A stretch of 64,000 bases of DNA from Thiodiazotropha sp040506775 (GTDB lineage: Bacteria > Pseudomonadota > Gammaproteobacteria > Chromatiales > Chromatiaceae), in NCBI GenBank assembly GCA_040506775.1, contig JBEVWC010000027.1, positions 1-64,000 on the forward strand, written 5' to 3'. How positions within the stretch are numbered: position 1 is the stretch's first letter; each line of letters begins with the position of its first letter. Below the pieces are notes generated by a model, which saw only the letters and a list, made by a program, of their open reading frames with translations, was not told the DNA's origin and did no database searches. Below, piece by piece: positions 36,648-44,554 of this stretch. The position numbers were made by a program, and so were the translations under genes.

Positions 36648-38854
36648 TGACTTGCCTCTTCGGTCAGGCTTGCTTTGACAGGGTTCACCGGAAGCCCCAC
36701 CGCATTCAACGGGTTGACTTCACGCAGTGCGTTCAGGGTAAACGAGAGACTGGCGACCGGGGTCTGCTCCAGGTAGCCGATCGGGTCATCCGGGTCGAAG
36801 CTGACACCGTCGAAGAAACGGTCGGCGCCCAGGGTCAGCTCACCCTGTTCACCCGCCATCGTCCAGGCCTCCGCATGCTTGCCTTCGGTCTTCATTTCAT
36901 TGGCCGGGATTTCCATACCCAATGCGGTGGCGGCCTTGCGGTAGAGCTCGGGTCGATAGACCTGACGGGCAATCTTTTTCAGATCGACCGGTTCACGCAA
37001 CTGGCCCCAGCGGGCCATCTGGGTGAGGAACCAGAGCGCATGAGACTGCCAGGGAAAGTTAGCGCTATAGCGGCTGAAGACATTGAAGTCCGCCCGCTCC
37101 AGGGCATCCGCATCACGGGAGAACTGGAAGGTCCCGAGCATCGATTTCTCCAGAATCTCCTGAGGCGCATTGACGTAACGTCCCTTACTCAGCAGTTCGC
37201 AGACCTCTCCCCGGTTCTCCGGCTGGTCGATCCACTCACAGGCTTTGATCAGGGCGGTGAGCACTGCCTGATGGGTATTCGGATTGGCCGCCGCCCAGCT
37301 GCCTGCCACACCGAAGACCTTTTCCGGATGGTTGTTCCAGATGTCATAGCTGGCGGCCAGGGTGTGGCCGAGTCCGTTGCACACCGCCAGGGTGTTCCAG
37401 GGTTCGCCGACACAGAAACCGGAGATCACCCCCGCCTGCAGGTAGTTGACCATCTGCGGCGGCGGCACCACCGAAAGCTGGATGTCCTTGTCGGGATCGA
37501 TGCCCGAGGCCGCCAGCCAGTAGCGCAGCAGGTAGTTGTGGGAGGAGTAGGGAAACACGGTGGCGAACATCAGAGGCTTCTCCCCCGCCGCCTTGTTCGC
37601 CTCAATGACCTTTTTCAGCGCGCGGCCGCTGCCCGCCGGCGTGTCGAGTTCCGTCTCGCCCGTGGCCGCCATCTGTTCGTAGATGGCTTTCGATACAGTG
37701 ATGCCGTTGCCATTCAGGTCCAGACTCATGGCGGTGATCATGGGCACGGTTCCACTGATACCCACGGCGCTGGCCAGGGGCATGGCGGCCAGCATCTGCG
37801 CCCCATCGAGCATGCCGATGGAGACCTTGTCTCGGATATTCGCCCAGGAGTTCTCCCGGGACAGCTCCACCTCGAGACCCTGCTGGCGGAAGAAACCCTT
37901 CTCCTTGGCCACCACCAGCGGAGCACAGTCGGTCAGCGGAATGAAGCCGAGATTGAGTTGGGTCTTCTCCAGGGTCTTGCCGCTGCCGGACTGGGCCGAC
38001 TTGAGCCAGGCCGAGAGATCGACCACGGTGTCGCTGGCGGGTTCTTGAGCCTCCTTGGGTTGTTCATCTTCCGGCTTCTGGTGCCGTTCGTGAAGGAAGC
38101 GCACCACCTCGGCCCGGTAGTGGTTGTAGACCGGGTTCTCGGCCAGCGCGAGCCGGTTGCGCGGCTTCGGCAGATCGATATTGAGAATCTCCCCCACCGT
38201 CGCGGAGGGACCGTTGGTCATCATGATGATGCGATCCGAGAGCAGCACCGCCTCGTCCACATCGTGGGTAATCATGATGACGGTGTTGTTGAGTCGCGCC
38301 TGGATCTCCATCAGGGAGTCCTGCATGTGAGTGCGGGTCAGCGAGTCGAGGGCGCCAAAGGGCTCATCCATCAGCAGCACCTTGGGTTCCATGGCCAGGG
38401 CGCGGGCAATACCGACACGCTGTTTCATGCCGCCGGAAATTTCGTCAGGCTTGCGGTCCAGCGCATGGGACATATGCACCAGTTCGAGGTTGTGCAGGGT
38501 CCAGCGATGACGCTCCTCTTTCGACTTGGTCTTCTTGAACACCTGATCCACTGCCAGGCGCACATTGTCATAGACCGTCAACCAGGGCAGCAGGGAGTGG
38601 TTCTGAAATACCACCGCACGATCGGGACCCGGCTCGGTGACCTCTTTCTCTTCGAGGATCACCCCACCCTCGGTAGCGTTGAGCAGACCGGCGACGATGT
38701 TGAGCACCGTCGACTTGCCGCAGCCCGAGTGTCCGATCAGCGAGATGAACTCACCCTGAGCGACTTTCAGATCCACGTCCTTGAGCACATTCAGCGGACC
38801 ATTGTCGGTCGGGAAGGTGATGCTGACATGGTCGATGTTTAAGTAACTGTTCAT
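36644..38854 (-). CDS. nrtC: Nitrate ABC transporter ATPase fused to NrtA-like domain (NrtC)
   Basis: This 736-residue protein is an ABC ATPase (1-265; Walker A GHSGCGKST at 41-49, signature ISGGMKQRVGIARAL, Walker B LLMDEPFGALD). It is joined by an acidic linker (DEQPKEAQEPASD) to an NrtA/NasF-like solute-binding domain (about 295-736) that shares SMDLNGNGITVS-type and PPPQMVNYLQAGVISGFCVGEPWN segments with NrtA. In cyanobacterial NrtC the cytoplasmic binding domain regulates transport. No separate NrtD ATPase is present here, so this protein may work as a homodimer. The ATG at 38854 (MNSYLNIDHV) replaces an unconserved upstream extension. It overlaps nirB by 4 bases. Confidence 0.94.
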   Translation of the reverse strand: MNSYLNIDHVSITFPTDNGPLNVLKDVDLKVAQGEFISLIGHSGCGKSTVLNIVAGLLNATEGGVILEEKEVTEPGPDRAVVFQNHSLLPWLTVYDNVRLAVDQVFKKTKSKEERHRWTLHNLELVHMSHALDRKPDEISGGMKQRVGIARALAMEPKVLLMDEPFGALDSLTRTHMQDSLMEIQARLNNTVIMITHDVDEAVLLSDRIIMMTNGPSATVGEILNIDLPKPRNRLALAENPVYNHYRAEVVRFLHERHQKPEDEQPKEAQEPASDTVVDLSAWLKSAQSGSGKTLEKTQLNLGFIPLTDCAPLVVAKEKGFFRQQGLEVELSRENSWANIRDKVSIGMLDGAQMLAAMPLASAVGISGTVPMITAMSLDLNGNGITVSKAIYEQMAATGETELDTPAGSGRALKKVIEANKAAGEKPLMFATVFPYSSHNYLLRYWLAASGIDPDKDIQLSVVPPPQMVNYLQAGVISGFCVGEPWNTLAVCNGLGHTLAASYDIWNNHPEKVFGVAGSWAAANPNTHQAVLTALIKACEWIDQPENRGEVCELLSKGRYVNAPQEILEKSMLGTFQFSRDADALERADFNVFSRYSANFPWQSHALWFLTQMARWGQLREPVDLKKIARQVYRPELYRKAATALGMEIPANEMKTEGKHAEAWTMAGEQGELTLGADRFFDGVSFDPDDPIGYLEQTPVASLSFTLNALREVNPLNAVGLPVNPVKASLTEEASQ

Positions 38855-39098
38855 TGTCTTTCGCCTGAATTGATTTGGTGCGTCCTGACACACCTGACTA
38901 GCTTTTTAAAAAGTTTTTAGTTTTGAGTTTTTAGTTTTGAGTTGTGGTGTTCGCTGCGCTCACGGTTTTTTTAATCCCCCTCTCCCTCGCGGGAGAGGGC
39001 CAGGGAGAGGTGGGGCTCAAAACAACCTGAGCGCAGCGAACTCATCAACTCAAAACTCAACACTAAAAACTCAAAACTCATAGCGCTGCGCAGCAGCG
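38855..39098. repeat. Nested palindromic element between nrtB and nrtC
   Basis: From 38916 to 39081 the sequence is a nested inverted repeat. AGTTTTGAGT-type repeats on the left (38916-38943) match ACTCAAAACT-type repeats on the right (39048-39081). Inside them GTTCGCTGCGCTCA pairs with TGAGCGCAGCGAAC, and in the centre CCCTCTCCC/GGGAGAGGG hairpins. A further GCGCTGCGCAGCAGCGC palindrome precedes the nrtB stop. Related pieces occur near 1255-1380, 12716, 13155 and 62570-62895. Confidence 0.8.
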
Positions 39099-40127
39099 CT
39101 AGCGCAGCACCGCATTCTTGTCCCAGCTAAACGCCCGCTGCATCATCAGCATGCCGCGGTCGAGCAGGAAACCGATCAGCCCGATCACCAGCACCGCTAC
39201 CATGATGCGCGCCAGTGAATCGGAACTGCCGTTCTGGAACTCGTCCCAGACGAACTTGCCCAGGCCCGGGTTCTGCGCCAGCATCTCGGCGGCGATCAGC
39301 ACCATCCAGCCAATACCCAGGGACAGGCGCAGTCCGGTGAAGATCATCGGGATCGCCGAGGGCAGGACGATCTTCATGGTCTTGGTGACCGGATTGAGTC
39401 GCAGTACGCGGCTGACATTGATCAGGTCCTTGTCCACCCCGGAGACACCCACCGTGGTGTTGATGATGGTCGGCCACAGACAACACAGGGTGACGGTAAT
39501 GGCCGAGTTGAGAAACGACTTGGAGAACATCGGTGTGTCACTCACATACAGCGCCGAGACCACCATGGTCACCAGCGGCAGCCAGGCCAGTGGCGAGACC
39601 GGCTTGAAGATCTGGATGAGCGGATTGATCGCGGTGTACAGGGTTGCACTCATACCGCAGACGATGCCGATGGGAATGGCGATCAGCGAGGCGACCAGGA
39701 AACCCGCCATCACGGTCAACAGACTGGTGAAGATCTGATCGATGAAGGTCTCCTTGCCGGTGTATTTGCGCTCGCGCATGCGATCGATACGATCCTGGGG
39801 CTGACCCGCCGCGATGGCCTTTTCCACACGCTCGTCCATGCGCTGATAGAAGTCATCCGCCTTGGACCGCTCCGCTTTGTGTTCACCATAAAGCGCCTGG
39901 GTCTGTTCCCACACCTTGGCCGGACCGGGCAGCACTCCCAGGGAGGTCTGCACATTCTTCGCACCGACACTCCACAGGCCCAGGAACACCACCAGGGCAA
40001 TCAGCGGCACCAGCAGCTGGTGAATCATTCGGGCGAACATTTTTCCAACCTGCTCACTGGACAGACGTTCGAGCAGTCTGTCGAACCTGGGAAGGTTGAA
40101 GGTTTTGGAAGTCAATTCTGTTGCCAT
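39099..40127 (-). CDS. nrtB: Nitrate ABC transporter permease NrtB
   Basis: This 342-residue permease has about six membrane helices. The binding-protein-dependent EAA-type loop (ATQ-like SRVLRLNPVTKTMKIVLPSA) is in the C-terminal half, and the LSLGIGWMVLIAAEMLAQNPGLG stretch is diagnostic of nitrate/taurine/sulfonate permeases of the NrtB group. A hydrophilic charged loop (about 75-110) lies after the first helix. It forms the channel for nitrate brought by NrtA and powered by NrtC. It is separated from nrtA by a 159-base gap with a strong nested stem and from nrtC by a repeat element. Confidence 0.95.
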   Translation of the reverse strand: MATELTSKTFNLPRFDRLLERLSSEQVGKMFARMIHQLLVPLIALVVFLGLWSVGAKNVQTSLGVLPGPAKVWEQTQALYGEHKAERSKADDFYQRMDERVEKAIAAGQPQDRIDRMRERKYTGKETFIDQIFTSLLTVMAGFLVASLIAIPIGIVCGMSATLYTAINPLIQIFKPVSPLAWLPLVTMVVSALYVSDTPMFSKSFLNSAITVTLCCLWPTIINTTVGVSGVDKDLINVSRVLRLNPVTKTMKIVLPSAIPMIFTGLRLSLGIGWMVLIAAEMLAQNPGLGKFVWDEFQNGSSDSLARIMVAVLVIGLIGFLLDRGMLMMQRAFSWDKNAVLR

Positions 40128-40170
40128 GTCTCTGTTCCTGCTTGATCCGCTCTGGCCATCCGCTTGGTTA

Positions 40171-40264
40171 TCAGCGGACGGGCGTTGTGTTTCGATCTGT
40201 TTGCGAACCCGCTCCGGAGGGAAAATTCGCGGAGCGGGTTACGCGGTTGACCGGCGTCCGCTGA
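40171..40264 (-). other. Nested stem-loop between nrtA and nrtB
   Basis: An outer stem pairs TCAGCGGACG (40171-40180) with CGTCCGCTGA (40255-40264). An inner stem pairs AACCCGCTCCG (40206-40216) with CGGAGCGGGTT (40230-40240). In the leftward transcript it lies just after the nrtA stop. Such intercistronic structures often protect the upstream binding-protein mRNA so that it outnumbers the permease; that role is inferred. Confidence 0.65.
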
Positions 40265-40286
40265 CACCGGCCGTTACTGCCAAGCC

Positions 40287-41687
40287 TCAGATCTTCTCCG
40301 CACCCTTCAGGCCGATCGGGAAGCTGTCGATGTAGGCATTGGGTTTGGTGCCATCGAAGGTGACGCCGTCGATGAACTCGGTCTGCGGAGCGCGGTAACC
40401 GGTCTCGGTGGCGAAATCCGGAAAGTCCCCGGCAGCCAGCTTGCCTTCGGCGATCAGTTCTTCAGCCGCCTGACGATAGATGTCCGGACGGTAGACGCTC
40501 TTGGCGATCTGGTCGTACCAGCTGTCGGGTTTCTTCTCGCTGATCTGGCCCCAGCGACGCATCTGGGTCAGGTACCAGACCGCATCCGAGTAGTAGGGAT
40601 AGGTGGCGTTGTAGCGGAAGAAGACGTTGAAGTCAGGCACCGAACGCTTGTCGCCCTTCTCATACTCGAAGGTGCCGGTCATGGAGTTGGCGATGACCTC
40701 GTAGTCCGCACCCACATAGTTCGGCTGGGAGAGAATCTTCACCGCTTCGGGACGGTTGGCGTTGTCGTTCTCGTCCAGCCACTTGCCGGCACGGATCAGC
40801 GCCTTGACCACGCGAATGGTGGTGTTGGGATACTTCTCGGTGAACTCCTTGGTCATGCCGAAGACCTTCTCCGGATTGTCCTTCCAGATCTCGTAGTCGG
40901 TGATGACCGGTACGCCGATGCCCTTGAACACTGCCTGCTGGTTCCAGGGCTCACCCACGCAGTAGCCGTAGATGGTGCCGGCCTCCAGGGTTGCCGGCAT
41001 CTGCGGCGGAGGGGTCACGGAGAGCAATGCGTCGGCCTTCAGCTGACCGGTGATGTCACCCTTCTCCGGCGCGTAGTAACCGGGGTTGATGCCGCCGGCC
41101 GCGAGCCAGTAACGCAGCTCGTAGTTATGGGTGGAGACCGGAAAGACCATGCCCATCTTGAACGGCTTGCCTTCCTTCTTGTACTTCTCGACCACCGGCT
41201 TGAGGGCATCGGCTTTGATCGGGTGAACCGGCTTGCCGTCGGCCTGCTTCGCCACATGGGGCTTCATCAGTTCCCATACTTCATTGGAGACGGTGATGCC
41301 ATTGCCGTTGAGGTCCATGCTGAAGGGGGTGACGATGTGCGCCTTGGTGCCAAAACCGATGGTCGCGGCCAGGGGCTGACCGGCCAGCATGTGGGCACCG
41401 TCGAGCTGGCCGTCGATAACCCCGTCGAGCAGCACCTTCCAGTTGGCCTGGGCTTCCAGGGTCACGTAGAGGCCTTCATCCTCGAAGTAACCCTTTTCAT
41501 AAGCGATGGCCAAGGGCGCCATATCCGTCAATTTGATGAAACCGAACTTCAGGTCCTCCTTTTCCGGGTAACCGGTTTCGGCCTGTGCACTGCCGGCACT
41601 CAAGCCGAGTCCGGCGGCCAGACCGACGGCCAGGGCGGCCCGTTTGATGAAAGCCCTGCGGCTTGGATCGTTGCGCTTGCTGCTCAT
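40287..41687 (-). CDS. nrtA: Nitrate ABC transporter substrate-binding protein NrtA
   Basis: This 466-residue nitrate/nitrite-binding protein starts at the ATG at 41687, which has GAGGAG seven bases upstream; an ATG five codons earlier lacks this. A twin-arginine signal (SRRAFIKRAALAVGLAAGL) directs export, with cleavage probably after SAQA. The mature chain has FGFIKLTDMAPLAIAYEKGY, PFSMDLNGNGITVSNEVW and TIYGYCVGEPWNQQA, typical of NrtA/NasF. It is the first structural gene after the sigma54 promoter and antitermination leader, so it should be the most abundant product of the cluster. Its C-terminal segments are mirrored in the binding domain of nrtC. Confidence 0.96.
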   Translation of the reverse strand: MSSKRNDPSRRAFIKRAALAVGLAAGLGLSAGSAQAETGYPEKEDLKFGFIKLTDMAPLAIAYEKGYFEDEGLYVTLEAQANWKVLLDGVIDGQLDGAHMLAGQPLAATIGFGTKAHIVTPFSMDLNGNGITVSNEVWELMKPHVAKQADGKPVHPIKADALKPVVEKYKKEGKPFKMGMVFPVSTHNYELRYWLAAGGINPGYYAPEKGDITGQLKADALLSVTPPPQMPATLEAGTIYGYCVGEPWNQQAVFKGIGVPVITDYEIWKDNPEKVFGMTKEFTEKYPNTTIRVVKALIRAGKWLDENDNANRPEAVKILSQPNYVGADYEVIANSMTGTFEYEKGDKRSVPDFNVFFRYNATYPYYSDAVWYLTQMRRWGQISEKKPDSWYDQIAKSVYRPDIYRQAAEELIAEGKLAAGDFPDFATETGYRAPQTEFIDGVTFDGTKPNAYIDSFPIGLKGAEKI

Positions 41688-41739
41688 GAATGAACTCCTC
41701 ATGTCTGAATTAGTGATTCGTCGTCAGGTCCCCGTCGGC

Positions 41740-41793
41740 AAAAAAAAAGCGCCCACCCCCGGACACGATCAGAGGATCGTGAGGGGATGGACG
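41740..41793 (-). terminator. Leader intrinsic terminator upstream of nrtA
   Basis: In the leftward transcript a long GC-rich stem (core CACGATC at 41764-41770 pairing with GATCGTG at 41775-41781, extended by CCCC/GGGG and GCG/CGC pairs) is followed at once by about nine U (A-run 41740-41748). It lies between the sigma54 promoter and the nrtA start, the position of the regulated terminator in nasF/nasR-type leaders. It should block transcription unless the ANTAR protein acts. Confidence 0.85.
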
Positions 41794-41807
41794 CCGTTGT
41801 CCTTTGC

Positions 41808-41888
41808 CGGTCAACGTTGACCGAAAATTCTATCTCTCGGGGAGGATCCACGCGGCCCGCCTAGAGGGCCGGTTCGCCGTTGAACCGG
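41808..41888 (-). promoter_or_regulatory. Dual hexaloop ANTAR-target leader RNA of nrtA
   Basis: Two hairpins with six-base loops precede the terminator. Read on the transcript, the first (41888-41869) has a 7-bp stem CCGGTTC/GAACCGG and loop AACGGC. The second (41823-41808) has a 5-bp stem CGGTC/GACCG and loop AACGTT. Both loops carry A at position 1 and G at position 4, the known signature of RNA targets of ANTAR proteins. A GGCCC/GGGCC stem (41854-41870) between them overlaps the first hairpin and may compete with it. The ANTAR regulator is encoded immediately upstream. Together this is a NasR/NasT-type nitrate-responsive antitermination leader. Confidence 0.82.
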
Positions 41889-41909
41889 GATCATCCTTGC
41901 CAGAAGTTT

Positions 41910-41925
41910 TGCAAACCCTGTGCCA
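41910..41925 (-). promoter_or_regulatory. Sigma54 promoter of the nrt-nir-nas operon
   Basis: On the minus strand TGGCAC (41925-41920), five bases, then TTGC (41914-41911) match the -24/-12 consensus exactly. Transcription would start around 41898, only some ten bases before the first ANTAR hairpin. Sigma54 dependence implies NtrC-type activation under nitrogen limitation. No convincing NtrC site pair was identified upstream. Confidence 0.85.
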
Positions 41926-42131
41926 GATCCAGCCAGTAGCACCTGGAAATATCAGGATCCGGAGATTTACCTGTTAAGCATCAACGAGTTGGAATATTTC
42001 CCATGTTTCCTGGTGGTGTTTCTCACTGCCGGCACCAACCCGGAGTCAATTGAACAGGTTCCAAGGACCCGCACCGATTTACATCACGACCGCTACCCAC
42101 TTGGTGGTAGCCCTGTTACATCCTGGTGCAG

Positions 42132-42734
42132 TCAGGCGCCCAGGATACTGGCCGCCTCGATGATGTTCTGTGCCACTTCGGCCACTTTGCGGCCACTGTC
42201 CATGGCCAGCTTGCGCATCGCCTGGTAGGCCTGCTCCTCACTCAGACCACGCTGTTTCATGATGATGCCTTTGGCCTTGTCGATGACCTTGCGATCATTG
42301 AGCTGACGGTGGGCCTTCTTGAGTTCCGACTCGAGGAAATTGAAGTGCTGAAAACGCGCCACCGCCGCATCGATGATCGGCCGCACCCGGTTGGTCTGCA
42401 GGCCATCGACCACGTAGGCGCTCACTCCGGCCTGGGTGGCGCGGCGAATGGTGGCGTTGTTGTCGTCCTGGGAGAACATCACCATCGGGCGGGGTACCGT
42501 GGACTGGACCGACTCCAGACTCTCCAGGGTATCCCGGCCCGGGGCCTCGATATCGATCAGGATCACGTCCGGATTACAGCGTTCCACCGCTGACAGAAGA
42601 TCCCCATCCCCCGGGACGCAGGCCACCAGCATGCAGTCCACATCGCGCAGGGCGAGGTCGAGCATTTCACGCCGATCCGACTTGTCGTCGACAAGCATCA
42701 CGCGAAGGGGTTTGGTCTGATTGCGGATTGACAT
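42132..42734 (-). CDS. nasT: NasT-like ANTAR antitermination regulator
   Basis: This 200-residue protein has a receiver-like N-domain (LRVMLVDDKSDRREML, VILIDIEAPGRD) and a C-terminal ANTAR RNA-binding domain (about 135-195: ELKKAHRQLNDRKVIDKAKG, then SEEQAYQAMRKLAM). The ATG at 42734 (MSIRNQTKPLRVM) is chosen because upstream residues are unconserved. It is followed by the 444-base region holding the sigma54 promoter, the two hexaloop hairpins and the terminator, then nrtA. It should bind the hairpins and prevent termination when nitrate or nitrite is present. In NasS-NasT systems a nitrate-binding NasS holds NasT; no separate nasS is here, and the nrtC binding domain or a distant gene might substitute. 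Confidence 0.92.
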   Translation of the reverse strand: MSIRNQTKPLRVMLVDDKSDRREMLDLALRDVDCMLVACVPGDGDLLSAVERCNPDVILIDIEAPGRDTLESLESVQSTVPRPMVMFSQDDNNATIRRATQAGVSAYVVDGLQTNRVRPIIDAAVARFQHFNFLESELKKAHRQLNDRKVIDKAKGIIMKQRGLSEEQAYQAMRKLAMDSGRKVAEVAQNIIEAASILGA

Positions 42735-42897
42735 GACCGGTTCATACACAAGAACCATGCCATTCAGTAGTGAGCGTCCGGACGGATCACCCCCCAGGTG
42801 GCTCGCAGCAAGGGACAACACCGGTCACCCGTAACCGGATTCACCAGCACTCCCCCTGTGGCATTCCCGTCCAAAGTCAACGCAATGACTGGGGTTA

Positions 42898-42911
42898 TTG
42901 TGATTAATCAA
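42898..42911. promoter_or_regulatory. Possible FNR/CRP-family site upstream of the octaheme cytochrome gene
   Basis: TTGTG-ATTA-ATCAA resembles the FNR box TTGAT-N4-ATCAA with two mismatches in the left half, and its left half also fits CRP (TGTGA). It is centred about 66 bases before the ATG at 42971, a reasonable activator position for an anaerobically used cytochrome. It is only a single-site match. Confidence 0.35.
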
Positions 42912-42970
42912 CGATGTTCAGAATTTCATCCCTTAGACTGCGCCCGCTTTGAACACTGAATACTGGACCA

Positions 42971-44554
42971 ATGAAAAACTCAATGATCAGGTTATGGGTC
43001 GTTTTTTTCATGCTGTACGGCCCCATTGCCTTCGCCTCGACCGCGGATCACAGCAAATTCGATGAGCTGGCCGGACCCTTCGCCACGGGTCCCGATGTCA
43101 CAAAGGCCTGTATCGAATGCCACAATCAGGCGGCGGACGAGGTGCGACACAGCATCCACGGCACCTGGGAATATACCCATCCGGTCACCGGCCAGCAGCT
43201 GGGCAAGCGGCATGCCGTAAACGCCTTCTGCGGCAACGTGGTCTCCAACGAGCCCCGCTGCACCAGCTGCCATGTCTCCTACGACTGGCGGGACATGAGC
43301 CAGGCGCCCCCCTCCGCCACCGATGACAGCAAGGTCGACTGCCTGGTGTGTCACGACACTACGGGGCGCTACAGCAAATGGCCCAGCGGCGCGGGACATC
43401 CGATCTACAAGCCGGTGACCAAGGACGGCAAAACCCATCAGCCTGCGGACCTGGCCGAGGTGGCGCAGAACGTCGGTCTGCCTTCACGCCAGAACTGCGG
43501 CGCCTGCCACTTCTACGGCGGCGGTGACGACAACGTCAAGCACGGCGATCTCTCCTCGGCGCTGGTCGCGCCCAGCCGGGAGGTGGACATCCACATGGAC
43601 AAGGACGGCCTCAACTTCAGCTGCAGCGAATGCCATGTGGCCAGCGGCCACGACTGGGCCGGCAGTCACTACAGCCTGATGGCGACGGACCGGGAAGGCA
43701 CCGGCAAACCCGGTCAGCGCCGGGATTCCGCCAGTTGCGAGAGCTGCCACGGGCTGGAGCCTCACACCAAGACCAGCATCAGCGGACTGAACCTCAACCA
43801 GCACGTTGAGCGCATCGCCTGCGAGACCTGCCACATTCCTGCCTTCGCCAAGGGCGGGGTGGCCACCAAGACCCGCTGGGACTGGTCCGCGGTGGACAAG
43901 AGCGGCGAGATGGGACGGGGTATCGAGGACTATCTTCAGGGCAACGGGGAACATCGCCATGGCTATCTGCGCCACAAGGGGATCTTCGAATACGGTGAGA
44001 ACGTCACCCCCCATTACGCCTGGTTCAATGGCCAGATCGAGTACACCAACACCGACCACAAGATCGATCCGCAGCAGATTGTCGAGGTCAATCGAATCTT
44101 CGGCAGTGCAGAGGATCCCGACTCACGGATCTGGCCCTTCAAGCGGATGACCGGCCGGCAGGCCTATGACAAGGTCAACAACAACCTGGTGCTGACCCAG
44201 GTGTGGGGACCGACCACCGATACCGCCCTGTGGACCAACTTCGACTGGAGCAAGGCGATCACCACCGCCATGCAGACCGCGGGTAAACCCTTCAGCGGTG
44301 AATACGGCTTTGTCGACACCTACATGTACTGGCCGATCAACCACATGGTCGCGGCCAAGGATGAGGCGCTGGGCTGCGCGGACTGCCACGCCGAGGATGG
44401 CCGCCTGCAGGCACTGGAGATCCCCTACATGCCCGGCACCGGCAAGACCCCCACCCTGGATCTGCTCAGCCTGCTGGCGGTGATCGCCACCCTGGCCGGC
44501 GTACTCGGCCATGCGCTGTTTCGCATGATGGCCGCCGTGACGAGGAATGACTGA
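42971..44554 (+). CDS. Octaheme cytochrome c, tetrathionate reductase (OTR) family
   Basis: This 527-residue exported protein has a signal peptide (1-22, ending AFA) and exactly eight CxxCH haem motifs: CIECH (47-51), CTSCH, CLVCH, CGACH, CSECH, CESCH, CETCH and CADCH. Their spacing and the segments EVRHSIHGTWEYTHPVTGQQ, EVDIHMDKDGLNFSCSEC and GYLRHKGIFEYGENVTPHYAW match the OTR family, whose members reduce tetrathionate, nitrite or hydroxylamine in vitro. A C-terminal membrane helix (TLDLLSLLAVIATLAGVLG) anchors it. The next gene, a cytochrome b, overlaps its last base and is the likely quinol-side partner. In this setting the physiological substrate could be a sulfur or a nitrogen compound. 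Confidence 0.9.
   Translation: MKNSMIRLWVVFFMLYGPIAFASTADHSKFDELAGPFATGPDVTKACIECHNQAADEVRHSIHGTWEYTHPVTGQQLGKRHAVNAFCGNVVSNEPRCTSCHVSYDWRDMSQAPPSATDDSKVDCLVCHDTTGRYSKWPSGAGHPIYKPVTKDGKTHQPADLAEVAQNVGLPSRQNCGACHFYGGGDDNVKHGDLSSALVAPSREVDIHMDKDGLNFSCSECHVASGHDWAGSHYSLMATDREGTGKPGQRRDSASCESCHGLEPHTKTSISGLNLNQHVERIACETCHIPAFAKGGVATKTRWDWSAVDKSGEMGRGIEDYLQGNGEHRHGYLRHKGIFEYGENVTPHYAWFNGQIEYTNTDHKIDPQQIVEVNRIFGSAEDPDSRIWPFKRMTGRQAYDKVNNNLVLTQVWGPTTDTALWTNFDWSKAITTAMQTAGKPFSGEYGFVDTYMYWPINHMVAAKDEALGCADCHAEDGRLQALEIPYMPGTGKTPTLDLLSLLAVIATLAGVLGHALFRMMAAVTRND

Noticed and set aside
34239..38842. Very long plus-strand open frames (803 and 731 codons) over nirB and nrtC
   Set aside because: Shadow frames with His/Gly/Val-rich composition and no recognisable domain; the minus-strand genes are certain.
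36644..38854. nrtC as a frame-fusion artefact of nrtD plus nrtA
   Set aside because: A single open frame with a linker matches the known NrtC architecture.
42971..44554. NrfA or octaheme hydroxylamine oxidoreductase
   Set aside because: There is no CxxCK motif and the sequence context matches the OTR family; the C-terminal anchor also differs.
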